Source: JBLXBZ01 sp048265185
GTDB taxonomy: Bacteria > Pseudomonadota > Alphaproteobacteria > Rhizobiales > Stappiaceae
Length of the DNA: 64,000 nt
Assembly: GCA_048265185.1 (NCBI GenBank)
Contig: JBLXBZ010000007.1
Span: 99,805 to 163,804 of the forward strand
Direction of reading: 5' to 3'
Positions 1 to 7,043 of this stretch are shown here, in pieces. Numbering within the stretch: position 1 is the stretch's first letter; each line of letters opens with the position of its first letter. The notes beneath the pieces are model-generated. The model made no database searches, was not told the DNA's origin, and saw only the letters and a list, made by a program, of their open reading frames with translations. The translations under genes and the position numbers were made by a program.

Positions 1-53
1 ATGTCGCCGCCGCTTCCCGCGCTGATATTCTCTCGTGGCGCCAAGTCGTTCAT
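1..53 (-). CDS. flhA: Start of a gene cut by the window edge, probably FlhA (flagellar export gate)
   Basis: An ATG on the minus strand at 53-51 is preceded by AGAGG at SD distance and opens a frame without stops to the edge; the 17 readable codons give MNDLAPRENISAGSGGD. The short hydrophilic leader ending in a G-rich GGD stretch is what precedes the first membrane segment in FlhA proteins (the other FlhA of this window has SRDVGFAFG at that point). It starts 22 bases after the flbD stop, so it looks co-transcribed with the fliF-flbD operon. Only the position and this leader support the name; another downstream flagellar gene is possible. Confidence 0.4.
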   Translation of the reverse strand, partial: MNDLAPRENISAGSGGD

Positions 54-75
54 CAAATGCCTCTAGATCAGCCCG

Positions 76-1437
76 TCAATAACCACTTGCGCGCATTTCG
101 CCAGGAGCGGCGACGCCGAAACCATCGCTGGCGTATTGATTCAACTTGTTTCGCAGCGTGCGAATGGAAATTCCGAGAATTTTCGCCGCATGGGTCCGGT
201 TGCCAAGACAATGGTCAAGAGTGTCCAGAATCAAGTCGCGTTCAACATCGGCCACGGTACGGCCCACCAGCGTTCGCGACACCGCTTCCGCCGTGACCGC
301 GGCTCTAGAGGCCGGCTCGCTCAAGGTGGTGATCGGCGTTCCGTCCGGCATTCTCAACGCTTCAACGCCTATTTCCTCGCCATTGGCGAGCAAAACCGCG
401 CGGTGAATGGTGTTCTCAAGCTCGCGAACGTTCCCCGGCCATTGGTTCGCTTGCAAGGAGCGGCGCGCCTGCGGGTCAATCGGCTTGACAGAAACGCCGT
501 TCAGCTCTGAATAACGGGCGACGAAATGCTCCGCCAGCTCAAGGATATCGGCGGGGCGCTGGCGCAATGGCGGCAATTTCAGATTGACCACGTTCAAGCG
601 GTATAGCAAATCCTCCCGAAACGCTCCCTGACGCACGCTTTCCGCCAAATCCCGGTTGGAGGTGGCGATGACGCGGATGTTTACCGGAACCGGCCGCGTG
701 CCGCCAACCCGGTCAATCACCCGTTCCTGCAAGGCCCGCAACAGCTTCGCCTGCAAGCGCACATCCATCTCGGAAATTTCATCAAGGAGCAGCGTGCCCC
801 CATCCGCCTCTTCAAACTTCCCGATCCGGCGCGCCACAGCTCCGGTGAAAGCGCCTTTTTCATGCCCGAAAAGCTCCGACTCCAGAAGATGTTCGGGAAT
901 TGCGGCGCAATTGATCGAGATAAAGGCCTTGCCGGCGCGGTTGGAACGCTGGTGAACATAGCGAGCCACGACTTCCTTGCCGCTGCCTGATTCGCCGGTG
1001 ACGAGAATGGAGGCGTCCGAAGGCGCCACCTGTTCAGCCAGTTTGATCACCGCCGCCATGGCTTCATCACGGTAGATGATGTCATTGCGTTCCTGGGCCA
1101 CGGCCGCCAAAACTGCGGCGATCATCTCCGGATCAGGCGGCAGAGGAATATATTCTTTGGCCCCAGCGCGAATGGCGCTAACGGCGGCTTGAGCATCGGT
1201 GCTGGTGCCGCAGGCCACCACTGGCAAATGAATCCGCTCGCGCTGAAGCTTTTCGCAAAAGTCGGAGATGTCCAACATGACGTCGACCATGACCAAATCA
1301 GCGCCGCGTCCAGAACGAAGCACTTTTAACGCCCCCTCGGCGTCGGTCGCATGGGTGACGTTGGCCCCTCGATCCATCGCGATTTTCGACGCGGCCGTAA
1401 GTTGTCCACCTAAAATTCCAACAATTAGCAATCTCAT
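76..1437 (-). CDS. flbD: FlbD-type sigma-54 activator of flagellar genes
   Basis: Enhancer-binding activator of RNA polymerase carrying sigma-54 (453 aa). Residues 1-115 form a receiver-like domain: Asp52 is kept (VMVDVML) but the usual N-terminal acidic pair is replaced by IVGIL, as in Caulobacter FlbD, which is not controlled by an ordinary phosphorelay. The AAA+ domain follows, with Walker A GESGSGKE at 148-155, the sigma-54 contact loop GAFTGA, and Walker B GGTLLLDEI. The C-terminal Fis-type helix-turn-helix reads HAAKILGISIRTLRNKL. It is the last complete gene of the fliF operon, 23 bases after fliN, with a GGAG ribosome site. The sigma-54 promoter at 9455-9470 ahead of fliK is a likely target. 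FlbD rather than a generic NtrC protein is strongly favoured by length, sequence and context. Confidence 0.93.
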   Translation of the reverse strand: MRLLIVGILGGQLTAASKIAMDRGANVTHATDAEGALKVLRSGRGADLVMVDVMLDISDFCEKLQRERIHLPVVACGTSTDAQAAVSAIRAGAKEYIPLPPDPEMIAAVLAAVAQERNDIIYRDEAMAAVIKLAEQVAPSDASILVTGESGSGKEVVARYVHQRSNRAGKAFISINCAAIPEHLLESELFGHEKGAFTGAVARRIGKFEEADGGTLLLDEISEMDVRLQAKLLRALQERVIDRVGGTRPVPVNIRVIATSNRDLAESVRQGAFREDLLYRLNVVNLKLPPLRQRPADILELAEHFVARYSELNGVSVKPIDPQARRSLQANQWPGNVRELENTIHRAVLLANGEEIGVEALRMPDGTPITTLSEPASRAAVTAEAVSRTLVGRTVADVERDLILDTLDHCLGNRTHAAKILGISIRTLRNKLNQYASDGFGVAAPGEMRASGY

Positions 1438-1460
1438 CTCAGGATCTCCTGACCAGCGCT

Positions 1461-1814
1461 CTACCGATCGGCCTTGATAATTTCCGTCATGGTGACGCCA
1501 AGCTTGTCATCGACGAGAACCACTTCTCCGCGCGCCACAAGCCGATCATTCACGTAGATGTCGATGGCTTCGCCGACCTTGCGATCTAATTCCAAAATGG
1601 TGCCCGCGCCCATTTTCAACAGCTCGGACACATGCATTTTCGAATGTCCAAGCACGGCGGAAATTTGCACGGGAACGTCAAAAACCGCCTCAAGGTCTTG
1701 CGGCCCACGGCTTTGCGCGGCTTCCGCCCCGTCGTCCCTCGTCCCGTTTGACCGCCCGTCCAGCTCATTCAGCGACAGCCCGCTCTCACCCGCTTTTTCA
1801 TCGTTGTCGCTCAT
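1461..1814 (-). CDS. fliN: FliN, C-ring switch protein
   Basis: Flagellar motor switch component of the cytoplasmic C-ring (117 aa). Residues 1-35 are charged and variable. Residues about 40-112 form the SpoA/surface-presentation domain, with the family patterns VPVQISAVLGHSKMHVSELLKMG, GTILELDRKVGEAIDIYVND and ARGEVVLVDDKLGVTMTEI (each shortened here to what identifies it). The ATG overlaps the fliH stop by 4 bases (ATGA), so the two are translationally coupled. Length is typical of short alphaproteobacterial FliN. FliM, its partner, is not in the window. Confidence 0.93.
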   Translation of the reverse strand: MSDNDEKAGESGLSLNELDGRSNGTRDDGAEAAQSRGPQDLEAVFDVPVQISAVLGHSKMHVSELLKMGAGTILELDRKVGEAIDIYVNDRLVARGEVVLVDDKLGVTMTEIIKADR

Positions 1815-2575
1815 GATTGATCCTGTTCCTTGCCTGCGCCCGCAGCGCCAGCGTCATGTTTGACGCCGTCGTTCTTGCTCGGTCGTTTCACCTCGTTTTT
1901 TCCCTCACGGCCTGCGAAGTAGCGTTTCACCGCCTGATCCAACTGCTTCTCAATTGCTGAACGATCTCGAATAATCCCGCCGTCCGCCCACTCGATGCGG
2001 CAATCGCCGCGACTCACTTCAGGCTCGCCCAAAATGATCAACCGTCCATCAAACCCGCGTTCATGAATAAGCGGCTCCACACGCTCCTTCAGCCCTTCCA
2101 CGTCCCGCTCGCTAACGCGAACGACCAGATGCGGCGCCCGACGCAAGGGGCCAAGGCTCTCGGAAATCAAAGCCACGATTTCTCCAAGCGGCTCGCGGGC
2201 GATCAAATGCGCGCATAAGCGTCGGCCAATCAGAAACGCCAGCGCGATGGCGTCTTTTTCAACCCTCGCCTTCTGATCGTCCAATTGGTCAAGCAGAGAC
2301 GCCACCTCGCCCGTCAATCGCTCCACCTCCTCAGCCAAACGCGCCTCCGCAGCGCTCGCGCCCTTGCCTTCACCTTGCGCAAGGCCTCGCTCATAGGCCG
2401 CTTTTTCGGCCTCGGCCAAAAGCGCTTCATGAGCTTCAAGCAAAATCGTCGGCGGCTCAGGCGTCGGCGCCGGCGCCTCGCGCGAAGAGGTTGCGTCTTC
2501 CGCCTTCCTGACGGCGAAGTCTTCATTAAACAAAAATCGCGCCGGCTTGACGGTCTGGGTCATGGCTCTCATCAT
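1811..2575 (-). CDS. fliH: FliH/FlbE-like flagellar export regulator
   Basis: Predicted negative regulator and stator of the FliI export ATPase (254 aa), named FlbE in Caulobacter. The N-terminal part carries a short hydrophobic anchor (ARFLFNEDF), then a long charged helix rich in Ala, Glu and Gln (about 60-125) and a C-terminal FliH/HrpE-like domain (VSRGDCRIEWADGG, typical of FliH C-termini). It lies between fliG and fliN, as in the Caulobacter fliF operon. The start is uncertain: ATG at 2575 or the in-frame ATG four codons later at 2563. A second, unrelated-looking FliH copy is at 41976-42635. Confidence 0.85.
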   Translation of the reverse strand: MMRAMTQTVKPARFLFNEDFAVRKAEDATSSREAPAPTPEPPTILLEAHEALLAEAEKAAYERGLAQGEGKGASAAEARLAEEVERLTGEVASLLDQLDDQKARVEKDAIALAFLIGRRLCAHLIAREPLGEIVALISESLGPLRRAPHLVVRVSERDVEGLKERVEPLIHERGFDGRLIILGEPEVSRGDCRIEWADGGIIRDRSAIEKQLDQAVKRYFAGREGKNEVKRPSKNDGVKHDAGAAGAGKEQDQS

Positions 2576-2585
2576 AGCTTGGTCA

Positions 2586-3641
2586 TCAGTAGATCAACTC
2601 GTCATCGCCCTTGCTCTTGGAGAGCATGATTTCGCCCTTGGCGGCCAGATCCTTCGCCGTCGCGACCATAGCGGTCTGCACCTCGTCCACATCGCGCAGA
2701 CGGATTGGCCCCAAAGCCTCCATGTCATCCAGCAACAACTTCGCCGCGCGCGAGGACATATTGCCCAAAAAGTAATCCCGGACCGTTTCTGAAGATCCTT
2801 TCAGCGCGATCGCAAGCTTGTCCTTCTGCACGTTGCGCAACAACGTCTGGCAACTCGCCGCGTCAAGCTTCATCAAGTCGTCGAAGGTGAACATCAACGT
2901 TTTGATTTGTTCAGCCGATTCGCGGTTGTCCTCCTCCAGAGCGGCGAGAAACCGCGCTTCCGTCTGCCGGTCAAAATTATTGAAAATATCCGCCATCATC
3001 TCATGGCTGTCCCGGCGGCTGGTGTTGGTCAGATTAGACATGAACTCAACGCGCAAAGTCTGCTCGACCTTTTCAAGAACTTCCTTTTGCACAGCCTCCA
3101 TCCGCAGCATGCGGTTGACGACCTCCATCGCCAGCTCTTCGGGCAAAATCGACAGAACCCGCGCCGCGTGCTCAGAATTGATCTTCGACAGAACCACAGC
3201 CACCGTTTGCGGATATTCATTCTTCAGATAGTTTGCGAGAACGTTTTCCTGAACATTGGACAGTTTTTCCCACATGTTGCGCCCCGCAGGACCACGAATT
3301 TCCTCCATGATCGCCGCGACGCGGTCATTAGAAAGAAAGCTCGCCAACAGCCTCTCGGTCACGTCGACATTGCCGGTCAACGCTCCCTTGCTTGAGATCT
3401 TTTTCACGAAGTCAATGAAAAGACCTTCAAGCATTTTTGGCGTCACAGGGCCAAGGCGAGCCATGGCCGCGGAAATCTGGCGCACTTCAATCTCATCCAG
3501 CTGCTCCCAAATCTTGCGCCCATGTTTCTCGCCCAGCGCCAAAAGCATGACCGCGGCGCGTTCTGAGCCAACCAGATCCCGATCCGTGTCGGTATCGCTA
3601 AGAGTGAGCTGCCGCCCTGGCATAGATGATGACGCATCCAT
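2586..3641 (-). CDS. fliG: FliG, flagellar motor switch protein
   Basis: Rotor protein that joins the MS-ring (FliF) to the C-ring and takes torque from the stator (351 aa, normal length). N-terminal domain SERAAVMLLALGEKHG, middle domain with the EHAARVLSILPEE segment (the EHPQ-like motif of FliG), and C-terminal domain with the charged torque helix around LGPIRLRDVDEVQ. It begins 3 bases after the fliF stop, so it is in the fliF operon. Only one FliG is present in the window although there are two FliF genes. Confidence 0.96.
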   Translation of the reverse strand: MDASSSMPGRQLTLSDTDTDRDLVGSERAAVMLLALGEKHGRKIWEQLDEIEVRQISAAMARLGPVTPKMLEGLFIDFVKKISSKGALTGNVDVTERLLASFLSNDRVAAIMEEIRGPAGRNMWEKLSNVQENVLANYLKNEYPQTVAVVLSKINSEHAARVLSILPEELAMEVVNRMLRMEAVQKEVLEKVEQTLRVEFMSNLTNTSRRDSHEMMADIFNNFDRQTEARFLAALEEDNRESAEQIKTLMFTFDDLMKLDAASCQTLLRNVQKDKLAIALKGSSETVRDYFLGNMSSRAAKLLLDDMEALGPIRLRDVDEVQTAMVATAKDLAAKGEIMLSKSKGDDELIY

Positions 3642-3644
3642 ATT

Positions 3645-5270
3645 TTAAGCCGCCTCATTCAACCAGCCACGAATAATCGTGACGGCTTCAGTGGGATATT
3701 CTTCAATCATTTCGCCAACTTTATTCATTGTAGTGGCTTGCATCGCGCCCGCCGCCTGAGCTTCTTCAAGCCAGCCGATTTTCTCTTCTCCGCTTTCCTG
3801 CGTCTCTTGCTCCGGCCGCTGGTCCGTCAAAGCGGTTTCTTCAACCAATTGCCCGTTCGAATCCACCACCAACGCCGGCTCCGGCTCGTTCTCATGCAAG
3901 ATCTTCTTGATCAACGGGCGCACGGCGAACAAAGACAACAACACCGTGATCAGGAGCAAAACGCCTAACTCGACAAAGCGCATGAGATCAGCGCGCGTAA
4001 AGTCGAACAGCCCTTCTTCGCTTTCCACGAACAAAGCGTTCGGACCTTCGGCGAAGCGTAGGTTCACCACCTCGACCGTATCGCCGCGCGTCTCGTCAAA
4101 CCCAACGGCGGAACGCACCAGCAAGGCGATTCGATCCAGCTGCTCCTGAGTGCGGGGCGTGTATTGCATGTCCCCATTTGCATCCGGAGCGTAACTGCCG
4201 TCCACCAACACCGCCACCGACAGCCGTTTCAATCCGCCCGCCTCAATCACTTCGGTGCGGGTGGATTTGGAAATTTCGTAATTAATCACTTCTTCGCTTG
4301 AACTGGAGACGTCCCGTTTCCCCGTCCCGCCATTTTGAACGTCTGCGTCCGGCAACTGGTTGCCAACCGTCACCCCTTCCGGCTGATCCGTCGAAGTGGA
4401 ATTGTCCTCGCGAGTTTGAGTGGAGCGCACCACCTGACTTTCCGGATCAAACTGCTCCGATGTTTCCGTGCGGCGATTAAAGTCCAACTCCGCGCTCACC
4501 TTCACCCGTGAGCGCCCGATTCCAACCACCGAGTTAACGATTTCCTCCACCTGCAGGCGAAGGCGGCGCTCCATCTGAACGCTCTGCTCTTGCAATGAAG
4601 AAGCGATGAAGCCCTCATTGCCCTCTTCGTCGCCGCTGGCCAAAAGGCGGCCGCTTTCATCGACGATAGAAACCGAGCTCGGCGACAAGCCTTCCACAGC
4701 GCTGGCGACGAGATGCTGAATGGCGCGCACCTGAGATTGCTCAAGCGTGCCGCGAACTTTCAGCACAATTGACGCGGTGGGCGGCTGGCGATCACGCTGA
4801 AAAAGTTGCCGCTCCGGCAGAACCAGATGAACGCGCACAGCCTGCACACGGTCGATAGTGCGAATCGTACGCGCCAACTCGCCTTCCAGCGCCCGCACCA
4901 GATTAACGTTCTGGACGAAGCTCGTGGCGCCCAGCGTATCCGTTTTATCAAAAATCTCGTACCCTACAGAGCCGCCCGTAGGCAGGCCATCTTCAGCAAG
5001 ACGCATTCTAAGGCGCAATATCTCATCTTGCGGCACAGCGATGGTGGCGCCGTCGCGGCGCACTTCAAAATTCACCCCAAGACTCTCAAGCTGCGTTATG
5101 ATCGCGGAAGAGTCTTCAAAGGTCAGATCCGTATAGAGCGGAGCCATCTGCGGACTGGACACCCGCAACATGATGAATGCGAAAGCGCCGACGAGAATCG
5201 CGGCCACCGCCCCCATCGCAGCCAATCGCGTCGGCCCCAGCGTCTTGATCAGCTCTGAAAATCCGTTCAC
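3645..5270 (-). CDS. fliF: FliF (copy 1), MS-ring protein
   Basis: Forms the MS-ring in the inner membrane, the base on which the flagellum is built (541 aa). First membrane segment at about residues 18-38 (AAILVGAFAFIML), then the YscJ/FliF periplasmic domain (PLYTDLTFEDSSAI), a low-complexity linker with many Ser/Thr/Glu around 270-320, and a second membrane segment near 435-455 followed by a FliG-binding tail. It heads the operon fliF-fliG-fliH-fliN-flbD, and a CtrA box lies about 130 bases upstream. It is the Caulobacter-type copy; the other FliF (42632-44269) belongs to the rhizobial-type block. Confidence 0.96.
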   Translation of the reverse strand: MNGFSELIKTLGPTRLAAMGAVAAILVGAFAFIMLRVSSPQMAPLYTDLTFEDSSAIITQLESLGVNFEVRRDGATIAVPQDEILRLRMRLAEDGLPTGGSVGYEIFDKTDTLGATSFVQNVNLVRALEGELARTIRTIDRVQAVRVHLVLPERQLFQRDRQPPTASIVLKVRGTLEQSQVRAIQHLVASAVEGLSPSSVSIVDESGRLLASGDEEGNEGFIASSLQEQSVQMERRLRLQVEEIVNSVVGIGRSRVKVSAELDFNRRTETSEQFDPESQVVRSTQTREDNSTSTDQPEGVTVGNQLPDADVQNGGTGKRDVSSSSEEVINYEISKSTRTEVIEAGGLKRLSVAVLVDGSYAPDANGDMQYTPRTQEQLDRIALLVRSAVGFDETRGDTVEVVNLRFAEGPNALFVESEEGLFDFTRADLMRFVELGVLLLITVLLSLFAVRPLIKKILHENEPEPALVVDSNGQLVEETALTDQRPEQETQESGEEKIGWLEEAQAAGAMQATTMNKVGEMIEEYPTEAVTIIRGWLNEAA

Positions 5271-5401
5271 CTGCGCCTACCTGCATTTCACTGCTCAAAC
5301 CAATGGCCAAACCATCCAGAAAAGCCAAAAGGGGATGGATGACATCGGCCTTTCTGAATGGCTGGTGGGCAAAATTTGCCGTCCAGATGGTAAACAAGTT
5401 A

Positions 5402-5417
5402 TTAACACAGAATTAAC
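5402..5417 (-). promoter_or_regulatory. CtrA box upstream of the fliF operon
   Basis: TTAA-CACAGAA-TTAAC, a perfect match to the CtrA consensus TTAA-N7-TTAAC, about 130 bases upstream of the fliF start and inside an AT-rich noncoding stretch (5271-5570). In Caulobacter the fliF operon is a classical CtrA target. The box reads well on either strand; fliF is the only gene it can serve nearby besides sciP, whose 3' end faces it. Confidence 0.75.
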
Positions 5418-5573
5418 AAACTTCTAAAATGGCTGAATTCCGCCGTTTTTTATGTGCAAAATGCGAAAATTTAGCGGCAATTTTGACCTATTTTATTAAC
5501 TTCAGTTCTCATTTTCTGAAAAAAACTGCACGAACAAAGTGATTTGCGCATTTTTTGAGAAGTGTTTTAAACA

Positions 5574-5604
5574 AAAAAGGCCGGCCAAATTGGCCAGCCT
5601 TTTA
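5574..5604 (-). terminator. Rho-independent terminator after sciP
   Basis: GGCCGGCCAA (5579-5588) pairs with TTGGCCAGCC (5590-5599) with one mismatch, extended by A-T pairs. On the minus strand the stem is followed by TTTTTT (5578-5573). The nearest upstream minus-strand gene is sciP, whose stop is 220 bases away. It separates sciP from the fliF promoter. Confidence 0.75.
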
Positions 5605-5823
5605 ATTTGAAACACGATCGAAAATCCGACGCTCACACATTAAAAACACCCTTGATCGAGACACGTCTCATTCGGTGTTTCCTAGCCGGGCCGCATCCCT
5701 CGCGCCTTGCTCCACGGATGACCCACCCGGGGAGTATTTCTTGTGATTCTCCTGTCGTCAGACCGACAAAGTTTAACGTTCGAGAAGCTTGCCGCAAGGA
5801 AGCGACGCCGTTAACGGCGCCCC
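5605..5823 (-). other. Long structured 3' untranslated region of sciP
   Basis: No credible reading frame fills these 219 bases between the sciP stop and its terminator. They contain a 14-base perfect palindrome CGCCGTTAACGGCG at 5806-5819, just after the sciP stop, and a small hairpin CTTGC-C-GCAAG near 5789. The stretch could be a plain 3' UTR or a processed small RNA; only the structure is seen. Confidence 0.35.
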
Positions 5824-6099
5824 TCACTCGCGATAATGCTGCACTCGCGTCGCCCTTAAGCCCGCAAGCCCATGCTTCTCTATTGACTGCTGCCAAGAGA
5901 GAAACTCCTCAACCGTCAACGTGTATCGCTGACAAGCCTCGTCAAGAGAGAGAAGCCCCCCCCTCACGGCCGCCACAACTTCAGCCTTCCGCCGGATAAC
6001 CCAGCGTCTGGTGTTTTGCGGCGGCAGGTCGGCGACAGTCAAAGGACTGCCGTCCGGCCCGATAACATATTTAACTCGTGCACTCACTTGTTCGGTCAT
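5824..6099 (-). CDS. sciP: SciP, small CtrA-antagonist (DUF1153)
   Basis: Helix-turn-helix protein of 91 aa. SciP binds CtrA at promoters in Caulobacter and blocks RNA polymerase recruitment in swarmer cells. The whole protein is the DUF1153 family: ARVKYVIGPDGSPLTVADLP, RRWVIRRKAEVVAAV, SLDEACQRYTLTVEEFLSWQ and the C-terminal LRATRVQHYRE are family signatures. It is monocistronic, with its own terminator, and sits between the two flagellar transcription units of block 1, both of which carry CtrA/FlbD-type promoter elements. Upstream lie a hairpin overlapping the ribosome site, a near-consensus CtrA box and three GANTC sites. Confidence 0.92.
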   Translation of the reverse strand: MTEQVSARVKYVIGPDGSPLTVADLPPQNTRRWVIRRKAEVVAAVRGGLLSLDEACQRYTLTVEEFLSWQQSIEKHGLAGLRATRVQHYRE

Positions 6100-6104
6100 T
6101 GTAC

Positions 6105-6138
6105 TCTCACACTAACCATGACCAGTTCGAGTGTGAGA
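6105..6138 (-). promoter_or_regulatory. Leader hairpin covering the sciP ribosome site
   Basis: TCTCACACT (6105-6113) and AGTGTGAGA (6130-6138) are perfect 9-base inverted repeats with a 16-base loop, ending 5 bases before the sciP ATG. In the mRNA the arm next to the start contains GUGAGA, the only SD-like sequence, so folding would hide it. The same palindrome could instead be a protein-binding site on DNA. Confidence 0.5.
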
Positions 6139-6152
6139 ATACGCTGATGGTT

Positions 6153-6167
6153 TTAAGAATTACCTAA
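6153..6167 (-). promoter_or_regulatory. CtrA-like box in the sciP promoter region
   Basis: On the minus strand TTAG-GTAATTC-TTAA, one base from the TTAA-N7-TTAA consensus, 54-68 bases upstream of the sciP ATG. In Caulobacter sciP transcription depends on CtrA, so a feedback site here is expected. No transcription start is known. Confidence 0.5.
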
Positions 6168-6199
6168 GCAGCCATCAACAATTCGGTAATAATTCAAGC

Positions 6200-6243
6200 G
6201 ACTCATTCAGACCATCGAACGAATCTCGCTTCAGAAAAGAGTC
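6200..6243. promoter_or_regulatory. Cluster of three GANTC (CcrM methylation) sites
   Basis: GACTC at 6200-6204, GAATC at 6221-6225 and GAGTC at 6239-6243, three sites in 44 bases where about one per 256 bases is expected in random sequence. They lie between sciP and flgD, 101-144 bases upstream of the sciP start. CcrM methylates GANTC in alphaproteobacteria and its methylation state tunes some cell-cycle promoters. Confidence 0.55.
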
Positions 6244-6307
6244 AACATGAAGTGAATCAAACAAAAATAAAGAAAAACAAAAGAAACTCCCAATTTGCAA
6301 TTAATAT

Positions 6308-6979
6308 TTACAAGAGATTAACTTCAATAACGTCGCTAACAGCGACCCGGCCGCCGCCAACCTTCAAAATCGGCTCTGTTCCGCTAAAGTCGACGCCCGT
6401 CACAATCCCCTTGATCGTTGTGGGAATGACGCTCCCCAGCTGCCCCGTATCGTCTACGGAGCGAATTGAGATCGTATAGATCCCATCGGGGGAATCCGAA
6501 CCCGTATTGCTCTTGCCGTCCCAGACAAACTGATTGGCGCCGTAGGTAACGTCCTCAACGGACGAATACATCAAGGCGCCATTGGCGTTGCGCACCTCGA
6601 TATTCGCCCGGCCCGCCTCTGGCGCGTCGAACGTCCAGCTCGCCTCGCCGCTCTTCAAGGACGTCGACGCGCCTGAAGCCGTAACCTCACCGCCCACATA
6701 GCTTACAAAGCTGGAGGCGTTCGCCGCCTGCACGTAAGATAAAACGTCGCTCAGCTGGTCATTAGCCTTGATCTGCTGTTCAACCGAAGAATATTGAACC
6801 AATTGTTCCGTGTATTGTGAAGAATCCATAGGATCCAACGGATCTTGATTCTGAATCTGCGTCGTCAATATTGACAAGAACAGTTCATAACTGTCCGCAA
6901 CGGAGCTAATTCCGGACCCGGATTGAGACGTCGTTCCTCCCGTGGAAGAACCAGAGGCTACAGGCCATAGCGTCGTCAT
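6308..6979 (-). CDS. flgD: FlgD (copy 1), hook capping protein
   Basis: Scaffold cap on which hook subunits polymerise (223 aa). N-terminal FlgD domain: YELFLSILTTQIQNQDPLDPMDS, then TEQLVQYSSVEQQIKANDQL. The C-terminal part (about 120-215) holds the FlgD Ig-like and tudor-like domains (AGRANIEVRNANGALMYS; GIYTISIRSVDD). It follows fliK by 64 bases on the same strand and is probably expressed from the sigma-54 promoter ahead of fliK. The second FlgD (31961-32377) is 85 residues shorter and lacks this C-terminal part. Confidence 0.94.
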   Translation of the reverse strand: MTTLWPVASGSSTGGTTSQSGSGISSVADSYELFLSILTTQIQNQDPLDPMDSSQYTEQLVQYSSVEQQIKANDQLSDVLSYVQAANASSFVSYVGGEVTASGASTSLKSGEASWTFDAPEAGRANIEVRNANGALMYSSVEDVTYGANQFVWDGKSNTGSDSPDGIYTISIRSVDDTGQLGSVIPTTIKGIVTGVDFSGTEPILKVGGGRVAVSDVIEVNLL

Positions 6980-7043
6980 TTCATGTCTCCAAAGTTAAAT
7001 TCACAAATTCAAGATGTCGCGGTCATTCAATCAGCTCTGAATG

